A stretch of DNA of 64,000 bases from Stakelama portus (GTDB lineage: Bacteria; Pseudomonadota; Alphaproteobacteria; Sphingomonadales; Sphingomonadaceae): positions 580,207 to 644,206 of the forward strand of contig NZ_QFZL01000002.1 of the NCBI RefSeq assembly GCF_003171655.1. The letters run 5' to 3'. Positions 8,131 through 17,797 of this stretch are shown piece by piece. The notes beneath the pieces were generated by a model. It did no database searches. It saw nothing but the letters and a program-made list of their open reading frames with translations, and was not told where the DNA came from. Every line of letters starts with the position of its first letter. Within the stretch, counting starts at the first letter, position 1. The translations under genes were made by a program, and so were the position numbers.

Positions 8131-10449
8131 ATGCCTAGCTTTGCTTCCGCACTGGAATCCACGCTGCACAAGGCGCTCGAAGCCGCCTCGTCGCGCCGTC
8201 ACGAATATGCGACCCTGGAGCATCTGCTCCTCGCACTGATCGACGACGAACATGCGTCGAAAGTGATGAGCGCATGCGGCGTCGATCTGGGCGAGCTGAA
8301 AACCACCGTCGCGCATTATCTCGATACCGAGCTTGAGGCGCTGAAGGTCGATCAGACGACCGATCCCTCGCCGACCAGCGGGTTCCAGCGCGTCGTCCAG
8401 CGCGCGATCCTGCATGTTCAGTCCTCGGGTCGCGACGAAGTGACGGGCGCCAATGTGCTCGTCGCTTTGTTCAGCGAGCGCGAGAGCTATGCCGTTTATT
8501 TCCTGCAGCAGCAGGATATGAGCCGTCTCGATGCCGTCAGCTATATCAGCCACGGCGTCGGCAAGGGCGGCCAGCCGATCGAATCGAACTCGCCCAAGGG
8601 CGCCGACGAACCGAAGGACGCCAAGCAGGACAAGAGCGGCAAGGGCGAAAGCGCGCTCAAGCAGTTCACTGTCGATCTCAATGAAAAGGCCCGCAACGGC
8701 AAGGTCGATCCGCTGATCGGCCGCAGCGCCGAAGTGGATCGCACGGTGCAGATCCTGTGCCGCCGCAGCAAGAACAACCCGCTTTATGTGGGCGATCCCG
8801 GCGTCGGCAAGACCGCCATCGCCGAGGGTCTGGCGCGCAAGATCATCGAAGGCGACGTGCCCGACGTGCTGAAGGAAGCGGTGATCTATTCGCTCGACAT
8901 GGGCGCGCTGCTGGCGGGCACGCGGTATCGCGGCGATTTCGAGGAGCGGCTGAAACAGGTCGTCAACGAGCTGGAAAAGCTGCCGCATGCGATCCTGTTC
9001 ATCGACGAGATCCACACGGTGATCGGTGCCGGCGCGACCAGCGGCGGCGCGATGGACGCGTCGAACCTGCTCAAGCCGGCACTGTCGGGCGGCACGATCC
9101 GTTGCATCGGTTCGACCACCTACAAGGAATTCCGCAACCATTTCGAAAAGGACCGCGCGCTGCTGCGCCGTTTCCAGAAGATCGACGTCAACGAACCGTC
9201 GATCGAGGATACGATCAAGATCCTGACCGGGCTGCGCACGGCGTTCCAGGAACATCACGACGTCAAATACACGCCCGACGCGATCAAGTCGGCGGTCGAG
9301 CTGTCTGCACGCTACATCAACGACCGCAAGCTGCCCGACAAGGCGATCGACGTGATCGACGAAGTCGGCGCGATGCAGATGCTGGTGCCGCCCAGCCGCC
9401 GCAAGAAAACGATCACGCCCCGCGAGATCGAAGCGGTGATCGCGACGATGGCGCGCATCCCGCCGAAGAGCGTGTCGCACGACGACACCAAGACGCTGGC
9501 GAATCTGGAAACCGATCTGAAACGAGTCGTGTTCGGCCAGGACAAGGCGATCGAAGTGCTCAGTTCGGCGATCAAGCTGAGCCGTGCCGGCCTGCGCGAT
9601 CCCGACAAACCGATCGGCAATTACCTCTTCTCCGGCCCCACCGGTGTCGGCAAGACCGAGGTCACGCGCCAGCTTGCCGAAATCCTGGGCATTCCGCTCC
9701 AGCGGTTCGACATGTCGGAATATATGGAACGCCACAGCGTTTCGCGGCTGATCGGCGCGCCTCCGGGCTATGTCGGCTATGATCAGGGCGGTCTGCTGAC
9801 CGATGCGATCGACCAGCAGCCGCATTGCGTGCTGTTGCTCGACGAAATCGAAAAGGCGCATCCCGATCTGTTCAACATCCTGTTGCAGGTGATGGACAAT
9901 GGCAAGCTGACCGATCACCACGGCAAGACGGTGGATTTCCGCAACGTCATTCTGATCATGACGACCAATGCGGGCGCCAGCGACATGGCCAAGGAATCGA
10001 TCGGTTTCGGCACGATGAGCCGCGAGGACGTTCAGGAAGACGCGGTGCGGAAGCTGTTCACGCCGGAATTCCGCAACCGTCTCGATGCGATTGTGCCGTT
10101 CGGATATCTGCCGACCGAAGTCGTCGAGCGCGTTGTCGAGAAGTTCATCCTGCAGCTCGAACTGCAGCTGGCCGATCGCAACGTTCATATCAGCCTGGAC
10201 GACGACGCCAAGGCGTGGCTCACCGAGCGCGGCTATGACAAACTCTATGGCGCGCGTCCGATGGGGCGCCTGATCCAGGAGAAGATCAAACAGCCGCTTG
10301 CCGAGGAATTGCTGTTCGGCAAGCTTGTCCATGGCGGCGAAGTGAAGGTGCGGATGAAGGACGAAGCGCTCAGCTTCGAAGTCACCCCCGCCCCGCCGAA
10401 AAAGCCGGGCGGCAAGAAGGGCAAGAAGGCGCCTGCCAAGGCGAAATAA
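8131..10449 (+). CDS. clpA: ATP-dependent Clp protease subunit ClpA
   Basis: A 772-residue Hsp100 unfoldase that feeds proteins to ClpP. The N-terminal Clp-N repeats cover about residues 1-145, then AAA-1 with Walker A GDPGVGKT (near 221) and DEIHT, then AAA-2 with Walker A GPTGVGKT (near 502) and LLDEIEKAHPD. An IGF tripeptide (SIGFG) that docks to ClpP is present before the C-terminal domain. The C-terminus ends in a lysine-rich tail (KKPGGKKGKKAPAKAK), an unusual extension. No clpS is seen next to it. The start was chosen to match the N domain start. Confidence 0.95.
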   Translation: MPSFASALESTLHKALEAASSRRHEYATLEHLLLALIDDEHASKVMSACGVDLGELKTTVAHYLDTELEALKVDQTTDPSPTSGFQRVVQRAILHVQSSGRDEVTGANVLVALFSERESYAVYFLQQQDMSRLDAVSYISHGVGKGGQPIESNSPKGADEPKDAKQDKSGKGESALKQFTVDLNEKARNGKVDPLIGRSAEVDRTVQILCRRSKNNPLYVGDPGVGKTAIAEGLARKIIEGDVPDVLKEAVIYSLDMGALLAGTRYRGDFEERLKQVVNELEKLPHAILFIDEIHTVIGAGATSGGAMDASNLLKPALSGGTIRCIGSTTYKEFRNHFEKDRALLRRFQKIDVNEPSIEDTIKILTGLRTAFQEHHDVKYTPDAIKSAVELSARYINDRKLPDKAIDVIDEVGAMQMLVPPSRRKKTITPREIEAVIATMARIPPKSVSHDDTKTLANLETDLKRVVFGQDKAIEVLSSAIKLSRAGLRDPDKPIGNYLFSGPTGVGKTEVTRQLAEILGIPLQRFDMSEYMERHSVSRLIGAPPGYVGYDQGGLLTDAIDQQPHCVLLLDEIEKAHPDLFNILLQVMDNGKLTDHHGKTVDFRNVILIMTTNAGASDMAKESIGFGTMSREDVQEDAVRKLFTPEFRNRLDAIVPFGYLPTEVVERVVEKFILQLELQLADRNVHISLDDDAKAWLTERGYDKLYGARPMGRLIQEKIKQPLAEELLFGKLVHGGEVKVRMKDEALSFEVTPAPPKKPGGKKGKKAPAKAK

Positions 10450-10473
10450 GCCGCTTCTTCAGAGCAGATGCAG

Positions 10474-10504
10474 ACGGGCCGGGGGAAACTCCGGCCCGTT
10501 TTTC
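10474..10504 (+). terminator. clpA terminator
   Basis: Perfect nine-pair stem ACGGGCCGG / CCGGCCCGT with an eight-base loop, followed by a T-run, 25 bases after the clpA stop. Confidence 0.9.
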
Positions 10505-10637
10505 ATTGGCACCATGCGCTCGGCAATGGCTAAGTTTACGCGCAATCTTCCCCGGCATGGGGGAAGATGTCCGCAGCATGGCCGACAGGAGCGACCATCG
10601 TGCGGCAGTTTATCGATGGGAAAAAAGCGTGACCCGG

Positions 10638-11618
10638 ATGCGCAAGAAGCTGCTTGCACTTATCCTGCTGGGATTGGCCGCTATCGGCCCTGCCTGGGGG
10701 CAGGCCCGCCCCGACCCGCGCAACTTTGTCTTTCTGGGCGGCGATCCTGCCGCCGATCATAGCGAAATTCTGGCCCGCCCCGACATTGAAGGCGCGCAGA
10801 TCGTCTATAGCTGGCGCCAACTCGAGCCGCGCGAAGGCGAATATGACTTTTCGGCAATCGAGACCGACCTCGCGACGCTCGATGCGCTCCACCGCAAGCT
10901 GTTCGTGCAGTTGCAGGACCGGTTCTTTTCTGCCGATGCACGCCGCCTGCCCGACTATCTGCTCACCGAGCCGCGCTATGACGGTGGGCTTGCACGGCAA
11001 TATGACAATCCCGGCGAAGGCGAGCCGATCGGGCAAGGCTGGACGGCGATTCAGTGGAATGGGGCGGTGCGTGCGCGCTTCCAGGCGCTGATCGCGGCAC
11101 TGGGCAAGCGGTTCGACAAACGGCTTTTCGGCATCAACCTGCCCGAAACGGCATTTGATCGCGTGGAGGGCAACGACCCGCCGGGATTCAGCTGCGACAG
11201 CTATTTCGAGGCCGCACTCGACAATATGCGCGCGCTGCGGGCGGCCTTTTCGCAAACGCAGGTCGTCCAATATGTCAATTTCTGGCCGTGCGAATGGAAT
11301 AACGACCATCATTATATGGAACGCGCCTTTGCACTGGCGGCGGAACTGGGCGTCGGCATGGGTGGGCCGGATATCGTACCCTATCGGCGCGGTCAGATGC
11401 GCAACGCCTATCCTTTTTTCCACGACTATCGCGGCCGGCTGTCGCTTGTCGCAATGGCGGTGCAGGAACCAACCCTGACCCATACCAACCCGCAGACCGG
11501 CAGGCGCTTCACGCATGATGATTTCGTGACTTTCGCGCGCGATTATCTGGGCGTCGACATCATCTTCTGGACCCTGGAAGCACCCTGGCTATCGCAACAA
11601 GGCCTCAGAACGCCGTAG
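10638..11618 (+). CDS. Secreted glycoside-hydrolase-like protein
   Basis: A 326-residue protein with a signal peptide (MRKKLLALILLGLAAIGPAW, cleavage near GQA). The mature part reads like a TIM-barrel glycosidase: QIVYSWRQLEPREGEYDFS is the typical first strand of GH5/GH42-type barrels, and ETAFD and VQEPT provide candidate acidic residues. No family could be assigned with certainty and the substrate is unknown. The start was set at the signal peptide; upstream codons do not look coding. Its end overlaps the converging DUF418 gene by 14 bases. Confidence 0.7.
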   Translation: MRKKLLALILLGLAAIGPAWGQARPDPRNFVFLGGDPAADHSEILARPDIEGAQIVYSWRQLEPREGEYDFSAIETDLATLDALHRKLFVQLQDRFFSADARRLPDYLLTEPRYDGGLARQYDNPGEGEPIGQGWTAIQWNGAVRARFQALIAALGKRFDKRLFGINLPETAFDRVEGNDPPGFSCDSYFEAALDNMRALRAAFSQTQVVQYVNFWPCEWNNDHHYMERAFALAAELGVGMGGPDIVPYRRGQMRNAYPFFHDYRGRLSLVAMAVQEPTLTHTNPQTGRRFTHDDFVTFARDYLGVDIIFWTLEAPWLSQQGLRTP

Positions 11619-12816
11619 GTTCAGCAGGCTTCTCACGCTTGAGCAGCGGCACCCTGCGGCCCCAATAGGTCAGCGCGCGCCAGACCCATTCGAGCGGGCC
11701 ATAGCGGAAATAGCGCAGCCACACTGCCGCGAAGATCATTTGCAGCGCGATGCCGCCCAGCCCCAGCCACAGCCGGCCCATCGCGTCGAGCTTGTCATGC
11801 AGGGCAAGGCCGAAACCATAGAAGAGCGGCAGGCAGATCACCGATTGCGCGACATAGAGTGTCAGCGTGAGCCGCCCCATCGGCACCAGCGGCTGGAGGA
11901 TATGGCGCACAAAGGTGCGGCTGAGCGCGATGATGACCAGCATCCAAGTCATCGACCCGGCAAAGTCATAATAGCTGCCGATCAGCCAGGTGAAGGCGCG
12001 CACCGCCCCCTCGCTCCACCCCGCCGCGCGGAACGCGTCGATCAGCGGATGGAGCGCGAAATACATGACGAACGCAAAGCCGCCGATCAGCGCGAACGCG
12101 ATCCAGCGCTGCCTGGTATAGCGGCCCGGATCGGCGAAAAACCCGACACGGCCAAGCAAAAGCCCGACCAGATAGAGGCCGAAAATCTGGACCATGCGGC
12201 CCGATTCGATCGCGTACCACCATTTGGGCCATTGCCCGATCCACAGGTTCGCGCGCAGCACGTCCCAATAATTGCCGTGGAGATAGACGCGCATCGCCGG
12301 GTCCTGCCAATGCGTCGGCGGATTGCCCGGCCCGGCATAGCCGGTGAACCACGAAATCGCGATCTGGGCGATACCCACCGGCCCGGCGAGGCAGAAAATG
12401 GCCATCGCCAGGATGATGCGATTGTCGCGGATCCGATTGACCAGCAGCAGCGGGAACCCGAGCAGCGCCAGCGTCTGCATGATGTCGCCGCGATAGATAT
12501 AGCTGTGGATCGTCGCGATCCCGAACAGCAATGTCAGCCGCCAGGCGAAGCGCGCCGTGAAATCCTCGCCGCGTTTTTCGGCGCGATCCATCAGGATGAA
12601 GAAGCTGAAGCCGAAGCACATGGCGAGCAGCGCAAAGCTTTTGCCCATCAACAGCATGAACACTGCATCCGAAGCGGGTTCGGACACCGGGTGCATCCAG
12701 TGGAGCTCGAAACTTTCCATCACATGGACGAGAAACAGCCCCGCCAATGCAAAGCCGCGCAGCATGTCGACGGTCTCGATGCGCCGATTGCCAACCATCT
12801 GCGCCGATTGCGCCAT
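11605..12816 (-). CDS. DUF418 (YeiB-like) membrane protein
   Basis: A 403-residue polytopic membrane protein. The N-terminus has the DUF418-family signature RIETVDMLRGFALAGLFLVH, and the C-terminal part contains the conserved PMGRLTLTLYVAQSVI segment. About ten hydrophobic helices are visible. These proteins resemble acyltransferase-3 membrane domains but their reaction is unknown. The gene is divergent from the following GGDEF gene and convergent with the secreted hydrolase-like gene. Confidence 0.85.
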   Translation of the reverse strand: MAQSAQMVGNRRIETVDMLRGFALAGLFLVHVMESFELHWMHPVSEPASDAVFMLLMGKSFALLAMCFGFSFFILMDRAEKRGEDFTARFAWRLTLLFGIATIHSYIYRGDIMQTLALLGFPLLLVNRIRDNRIILAMAIFCLAGPVGIAQIAISWFTGYAGPGNPPTHWQDPAMRVYLHGNYWDVLRANLWIGQWPKWWYAIESGRMVQIFGLYLVGLLLGRVGFFADPGRYTRQRWIAFALIGGFAFVMYFALHPLIDAFRAAGWSEGAVRAFTWLIGSYYDFAGSMTWMLVIIALSRTFVRHILQPLVPMGRLTLTLYVAQSVICLPLFYGFGLALHDKLDAMGRLWLGLGGIALQMIFAAVWLRYFRYGPLEWVWRALTYWGRRVPLLKREKPAEPTAF

Positions 12817-12949
12817 TCACCTTCTCCCGGCGGATATCCTGCGCCGTCGCAGCCGGCCGAGCCGCGCTCCCTTGTCGCAAAATCGGGAAATGTCCAGCCG
12901 AACCCAATGTGTTTACGCTTTATTCGCTACGTGGGCGCAATCACAAATC

Positions 12950-14638
12950 ATGTCCGGTTTTCAGATCGCGCGCCGCATAGCGACGTCGTGGGCCATGGTC
13001 ATGGCCTGCCTTTGCGCGACGGTCGCATTTGCGCAATCGCCGTTGCCCGGCGAGCAGCTGGCGGTGTGCATCTCCCGCGATACCGGACAGGCAGCGAATG
13101 CCATGATCGCCGATCCGGCAGCGTTCGATTGCAAAACCGCGCAGACAAAATTCGGTCCGGGCGATTTCTGGGCGCTTTCACAACCGTTCGACGTGCGATC
13201 GACCGAGGCGGTGCCGCTGACGGTGCGCATCGCGAGCCTGTGGCAGGAGGGACTCGACCTTCACGTCCTATATGCCGACGGCCATGTCGAAACGATCGTC
13301 GCCGATGCCCGCGGCGTCGCGCAGCGGATCCAGCTCGGCGCGCTTGTCGAATATGTCATCCCGCCGCGCGACTCGCCCGCGGTCCGGCTGTTGTGGCATG
13401 TCCGCCAGTCGGCGAATCTGCGCGGCATCCTGCTGGGCCAGCGGCTTTCGGATGCGCATGCCAGCAACACGGCAAACCTGCTCTGCGCATCGCTCTATGC
13501 CGGATTTGCCGGGCTGTGCCTTGCGCTGCTGATCTATAATCTCGCTTTATGGGGGGCGCTGCGCCACCGGTTCCAGCTTGCCTATTGCGCGATGGTGGCG
13601 GCGTTGCTGCTCTATTCGATTTCGGCGTCGGGCGCGATGGCGTGGCTGATCCCGGGCATTTCGAACAATCTGCGGCTGCGCGTGAACTATTTCACGATCA
13701 GCCTCTCCGCCGCCGCGGCGCTGCAATTCATGCGCTTCTATTTCGAACCGCGCATCTTTGCCGGGTGGATGGACCGGCTGATGCATATCGGCGCGATCGC
13801 GCTGATGCTGGGCGGCGGCGCCTTCTTCCTCTTTGCGCCCTGGCATATCGGGTCGATGGACCTGCTGGTGACTGCGCTGTTCGTCGGCTGCGGATTGCTG
13901 ATCCCGGCGGCGCTGTGGCGTACATTCCGGCGGCGCAGCGCCTATCGCTGGCTGTTCACCTGTGCCTGGGCGGCGCCGGTGCTGGGCGTGGCGGCGCGTT
14001 CGCTCGGCAATATGGGGCTGATCCCGTGGAGCTTCTGGCTCGACAATTCGTCGATCGCGGCGATGGCGGCCGAAGCCGCGATCTCGAGCCTGGCAATCGC
14101 CTATCGCATCCGCGTGCTGAGCCGCGAACGCGACGCGGCGATCGAAGGCGAAGTCATGGCGCGCCACCTGGCCGATACCGATCCGCTGACCGGCCTGCTC
14201 AATCGCCGTGCATTTCTGAACGCGGCGATCGGCCGCAATGGCGAACAACAGCTGCTGCTCGCCGACATCGATCATTTCAAGCGCGTCAACGACACGCTGG
14301 GCCATGATGGCGGCGACGAAGTGCTGCGGATCTTCGCCCGCGCGCTGCGCCGATACGTCCCCACCGCCGCGCTGGTTGCGCGGATCGGCGGCGAGGAATT
14401 CGCGATCATCTGTGATACCGGCGATCCGGTCGAGCCCGGCGATTTGCTTTCCAACCTGCGCCGCACGACCTTTCCCTTCGACCTGCGCATCACCGCCAGC
14501 ATCGGCACATGCTGCGGGCCGCTGGCCAGCGAAGCCGACTGGAAACAATTATATCGCTGCGCCGACAGGGCACTGTTCGAAGCCAAATCCTCCGGCCGCG
14601 ACCGGTGGCGCGGCAACGACGCGCGTTTCGCCGCCTGA
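12950..14638 (+). CDS. Membrane diguanylate cyclase with 7TM domain
   Basis: A 562-residue protein: signal peptide or first helix (residues 7-28, ending AFAQ), a periplasmic sensing region to about 175, seven membrane helices (about 180-400, 7TMR-DISM-like), a short linker helix and a C-terminal GGDEF domain (DTDPLTGLLNRRAF ... GGEEF at 480-484). The active-site loop is intact, so it should make cyclic di-GMP from GTP. The RxxD inhibitory site expected just before GGEEF is absent (VPTAALVAR), so product feedback may be lacking. Start chosen at the signal peptide. Confidence 0.85.
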   Translation: MSGFQIARRIATSWAMVMACLCATVAFAQSPLPGEQLAVCISRDTGQAANAMIADPAAFDCKTAQTKFGPGDFWALSQPFDVRSTEAVPLTVRIASLWQEGLDLHVLYADGHVETIVADARGVAQRIQLGALVEYVIPPRDSPAVRLLWHVRQSANLRGILLGQRLSDAHASNTANLLCASLYAGFAGLCLALLIYNLALWGALRHRFQLAYCAMVAALLLYSISASGAMAWLIPGISNNLRLRVNYFTISLSAAAALQFMRFYFEPRIFAGWMDRLMHIGAIALMLGGGAFFLFAPWHIGSMDLLVTALFVGCGLLIPAALWRTFRRRSAYRWLFTCAWAAPVLGVAARSLGNMGLIPWSFWLDNSSIAAMAAEAAISSLAIAYRIRVLSRERDAAIEGEVMARHLADTDPLTGLLNRRAFLNAAIGRNGEQQLLLADIDHFKRVNDTLGHDGGDEVLRIFARALRRYVPTAALVARIGGEEFAIICDTGDPVEPGDLLSNLRRTTFPFDLRITASIGTCCGPLASEADWKQLYRCADRALFEAKSSGRDRWRGNDARFAA

Positions 14639-14697
14639 CCGTAAAATCACGCAACTGCTTGCTTGCCGGAAAGCCCGCAAGACGGTAACCAAGCGAC

Positions 14698-14904
14698 ATG
14701 GACCGTCGGAATCTTTCCCTGTTTGCGGTATTCGCGCTGATCGTGACGGTGATCGCCGTCACTCCGCGCCCGCACGCCGACATCCGGCTCCTGACTCACG
14801 AAAGCAGCGACCTCGCCCCGCACAAGCTGCAGGCGGCGGTCGATCTGGGCGTCATCGTCGTAGATTTTCTCTACACCTGGACGAGCCGCGCGCTGACTCA
14901 CTGA
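14698..14904 (+). CDS. Small hypothetical protein
   Basis: A 68-residue protein of no known family. The N-terminal hydrophobic stretch LFAVFALIVTVIAVTP can serve as an uncleaved signal anchor; the rest (LAPHKLQAAVDLGVIVVDFLYTWTSR) is amphipathic. It lies in the gap between the cyclase and the acyl-CoA ligase on the same strand. Whether it is translated is not certain. Confidence 0.5.
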   Translation: MDRRNLSLFAVFALIVTVIAVTPRPHADIRLLTHESSDLAPHKLQAAVDLGVIVVDFLYTWTSRALTH

Positions 14905-14962
14905 GACAGCGCGTGCACCGGTCGATCATCGCTTGCCTGACCCGACAAGGGTACTTACATCC

Positions 14963-16663
14963 ATGTCAATGATTGCTCCCGAAGAAGCCTGGCGCAACGC
15001 CTATCGTCACCCCGGCCCGTGGGACATGCGCTTTCCGCCACTCTCGCTGGTCGATCTGTTCGACGAAAGCGCGCGCCGGTGCGGCGATCGCCCGCTCATC
15101 GATTTCATGGGGCGGCATTACAGCTATGCCGAAACGCTGGACGGCGCCAATCGCGTCGCGTGCGGCCTGCGCAAGCTGGGCTATGGCGCGGGCGACCGGA
15201 TCGGCCTGTTCCTGCCCAATGTGCCGCATTATGTCGCGGCCTATTACGGAATCCTCAAGCTCGGCGCGACGGTGGTCAATTTCTCGCCGCTCTATACCGT
15301 CGACGAACTGGCGCATCAGGTCGAGGATTCGGGCACGCGCGTGCTGTTCACGCTTTCGGCGAGTGCGCTGTTGCCCACTGCGCTCAAGGTGCTCGATGGC
15401 AGCCGGCTCGAGCGGCTGGTGGTGGGATCGGTGGCTGGCGCGCTGCCGACTGCCAAGTCGCTCTTCTATCGCCTGTTTCGTGGGTCGGAGGTCGCGAAGC
15501 GGCCCGACGATCCGCGCATCATCTCCTTTTCCAAGCTGATCGCCAATGACGGCGAATGCCGCCCGCCGGAGATCGACCCGGAAACCGGGCTGGCGCTGAT
15601 CCAATATACCGGCGGGACCACCGGCACGCCCAAGGGCGCGATGCTGACGCACCAGAATCTGTCCGCCAATGCGCGGCAGGTTGCGCGGCTCGACCCGCAA
15701 CTGAGCACTGCGGTCGACCGCGTGCTCGGCGTGCTGCCGATGTTCCATGTCTTCGCCAATACCTGCGTCCTCAACCGCACGGTGGCGACGGGCGGCGAGA
15801 TCGTCATGATGCCGCGCTTCAACGCCGCGCAGACGCTGGCCGCGATCGAACGGACCAAGGCGACTGCCCTGCCCGGCGTGCCGACCATGTTCCAGGCGCT
15901 GCTCGACAATCCCAAGCTGGGCAGCACCGATTTCTCCAGCCTGCGCGTGTGCATTTCGGGCGGCGCACCGTTGCCGGCGGAACTCAAGTCCAAGTTCGAA
16001 AAGGCGACCGGCGCGACGTTGATCGAAGGCTATGGCCTGTCCGAAAGCTCGGGCGTGGTATCGAGCAATCCCTATGAGGCGGAAGGCAAGTCGGGCACGA
16101 TCGGCCAGCCGATCGCCGGGACGCGCGTGGCACTGGTCGACAAGGCCGATCCGCACCAGCCCGCACCCGAAGGCGAACCGGGCGAAATCGTCGCCAACGG
16201 CCCGCAGATCATGAAGGGCTATTGGAACCGCCCCGATGCCGACGAAGCGGTGTTCGTTACCGACGGCCAGGGGCGCCGCTGGTTGCGGACCGGCGACGTC
16301 GGCTTGATCGACGATGACGGTTTCATCCGCATTGTCGACCGGCTGAAGGACATGATCGCGGTCGGCGGGTTCAAGGTGTTTCCGAGCCAGATCGAAGCCG
16401 TGCTCTATCGCAACCCAGCGGTGAAAGAAGCGCTCGTCATCGGCCTGCCCGATTCCTATCACGGCGAAATGCCGCGCGCCTATGTCACGCTGGAGGAGGG
16501 CGAGACGCTGACCGGCGAGGAACTGCGCGAATGGCTCAACCCGCAACTGGGCAAGCATGAGCGCGTCGATCAGGTGGTGGTGCGGAAAAGCCTGCCCAAG
16601 ACGATGATCGGCAAGCTGAGCCGCAAGGACCTGATCGCCGAAGTGATGGCGGAACAGGGATAA
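14963..16663 (+). CDS. fadD: Long-chain fatty acid-CoA ligase
   Basis: A 566-residue adenylate-forming enzyme. The AMP-binding P-loop YTGGTTGTPKGAM is at 215-227, EGYGLSESSG near 357, and the C-terminal lysine region KTMIGKLSRKDL is intact. It activates fatty acids to acyl-CoA with ATP. ATG 14963 gives MSMIAPEEAWRN; a start 30 bases upstream is also open. The closest match by eye is FadD-type ligase, but chain length preference cannot be told. Confidence 0.85.
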   Translation: MSMIAPEEAWRNAYRHPGPWDMRFPPLSLVDLFDESARRCGDRPLIDFMGRHYSYAETLDGANRVACGLRKLGYGAGDRIGLFLPNVPHYVAAYYGILKLGATVVNFSPLYTVDELAHQVEDSGTRVLFTLSASALLPTALKVLDGSRLERLVVGSVAGALPTAKSLFYRLFRGSEVAKRPDDPRIISFSKLIANDGECRPPEIDPETGLALIQYTGGTTGTPKGAMLTHQNLSANARQVARLDPQLSTAVDRVLGVLPMFHVFANTCVLNRTVATGGEIVMMPRFNAAQTLAAIERTKATALPGVPTMFQALLDNPKLGSTDFSSLRVCISGGAPLPAELKSKFEKATGATLIEGYGLSESSGVVSSNPYEAEGKSGTIGQPIAGTRVALVDKADPHQPAPEGEPGEIVANGPQIMKGYWNRPDADEAVFVTDGQGRRWLRTGDVGLIDDDGFIRIVDRLKDMIAVGGFKVFPSQIEAVLYRNPAVKEALVIGLPDSYHGEMPRAYVTLEEGETLTGEELREWLNPQLGKHERVDQVVVRKSLPKTMIGKLSRKDLIAEVMAEQG

Positions 16664-16709
16664 TACGCCCGATTTGCGCATGTGTGTTGTTTGTGCAATA
16701 CACTTACGC

Positions 16710-17735
16710 ATGATAGGAAAGCTCGCACTCGCAGCCCTGCTCGGCGGATCGTCGCTGGCCGGAGCCGCAATCGCCGCCGGCCCGACACAGGATGCCGTGC
16801 AAACCACCCCTGCCTATGCCGAAGCGACGCTGGGCGCCGACGGCGCTTTCCGCACGCGCGCCGGCAATGGCGGGCGCGACGGGGCGCGCTATCAGGCAGG
16901 ATCGACGTCCAAATATGCCTGTTCGCTGCTGGCGGTTATCCTGGAGCGCGACGGCAAGCTGCGGCTTTCCGATACGCTCGCCGATCTGCTGCCCGGCTAT
17001 ACCGCGCCCGATGCGGACAAGATCACGCTGCGCGATCTGCTGCACAATCGTTCGGGCGTTGCCGATGGCCTGATGGCGGCGTTTCGCGAGGATGCGGCAG
17101 GGCTGTCGCAAACCGAGTTGACGCCGCTGGATGCCGCGAACCGGTTCGGCCTGGGGCGCACCGGCGATGCGCCGGGCACCGCGTTCGATTATGTGAACAC
17201 CAACTGGGTCCTGGTGCAGGCCGTGCTGGAACATGCCGGCGGGGCGCCGCTGGAGCAGATGTTACAGACGCGCGTCTTCGATCCGGCGGACATGAGCAGC
17301 GCCGTCATCATGAGCGACGGGCACCTGCCCGGCGCCGACCCGGTGGTGGCGAGCAGCCCGATAATCCGAATTCCCGACTTCGTACTGTGTGCAGGCGGCC
17401 TCGCCGCGACGCCCGACGATCTGATCCGGCTGCTGCGCTTCCCCTATCATGCCGGCAAGTTCACGCCCGCAATGATCGAAGCGATCGAAACCGTCGCCAG
17501 CCCCGACGATCATTACGCGCTCGGCGGCCGGGTGCGGCGGGTGCGCGTGGACGGCGCCGAACATCGCATTGCCTGGGAAAGCGGCAGCAACGGCGCGTTC
17601 AAATCCTATTCGGTTTATGATCCGGAAGCGGACATGGGATATGCGGTGATGACCAATGAAGACGATTTCGACTTCATCGGCGAACGCCGCGACGCTTGGA
17701 TTCGCGACGTGCTGGGCGGCGAACTGCTGGATTAG
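16710..17735 (+). CDS. Serine hydrolase, beta-lactamase class C fold
   Basis: A 341-residue exported protein with a signal peptide (MIGKLALAALLGG...AIAAG). The SxxK motif is STSK (S65, K68) and the second motif is YVN (161-163), as in class C beta-lactamases and D-alanyl peptidases. A third, HxG-like motif is not clear. It likely acts on peptides or esters in the periplasm rather than on beta-lactams. The upstream in-frame codons (from 16674) are outside the signal peptide and were left out. Confidence 0.8.
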   Translation: MIGKLALAALLGGSSLAGAAIAAGPTQDAVQTTPAYAEATLGADGAFRTRAGNGGRDGARYQAGSTSKYACSLLAVILERDGKLRLSDTLADLLPGYTAPDADKITLRDLLHNRSGVADGLMAAFREDAAGLSQTELTPLDAANRFGLGRTGDAPGTAFDYVNTNWVLVQAVLEHAGGAPLEQMLQTRVFDPADMSSAVIMSDGHLPGADPVVASSPIIRIPDFVLCAGGLAATPDDLIRLLRFPYHAGKFTPAMIEAIETVASPDDHYALGGRVRRVRVDGAEHRIAWESGSNGAFKSYSVYDPEADMGYAVMTNEDDFDFIGERRDAWIRDVLGGELLD

Positions 17736-17797
17736 GTCGGGCAACATGGTTTGCGGCGCAGGCGATACGCGAAAGGCCTGCGCCGCATGCTCCGCCG

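Noticed and set aside
7981..10332. 783-codon open frame antisense to clpA
   Set aside because: High-GC codon bias of clpA creates long open antisense frames; the product is rich in Arg/His/Gln with no domain pattern, while clpA is complete on the other strand.
10506..10637. Longer N-terminus of the secreted hydrolase-like protein
   Set aside because: Upstream codons do not form a signal peptide or domain, whereas the ATG at 10638 opens a complete signal peptide.
14966..16807. 613-codon open frame antisense to the acyl-CoA ligase
   Set aside because: Shadow of the real gene; no motif, no ribosome site, and the sense frame holds all catalytic motifs.
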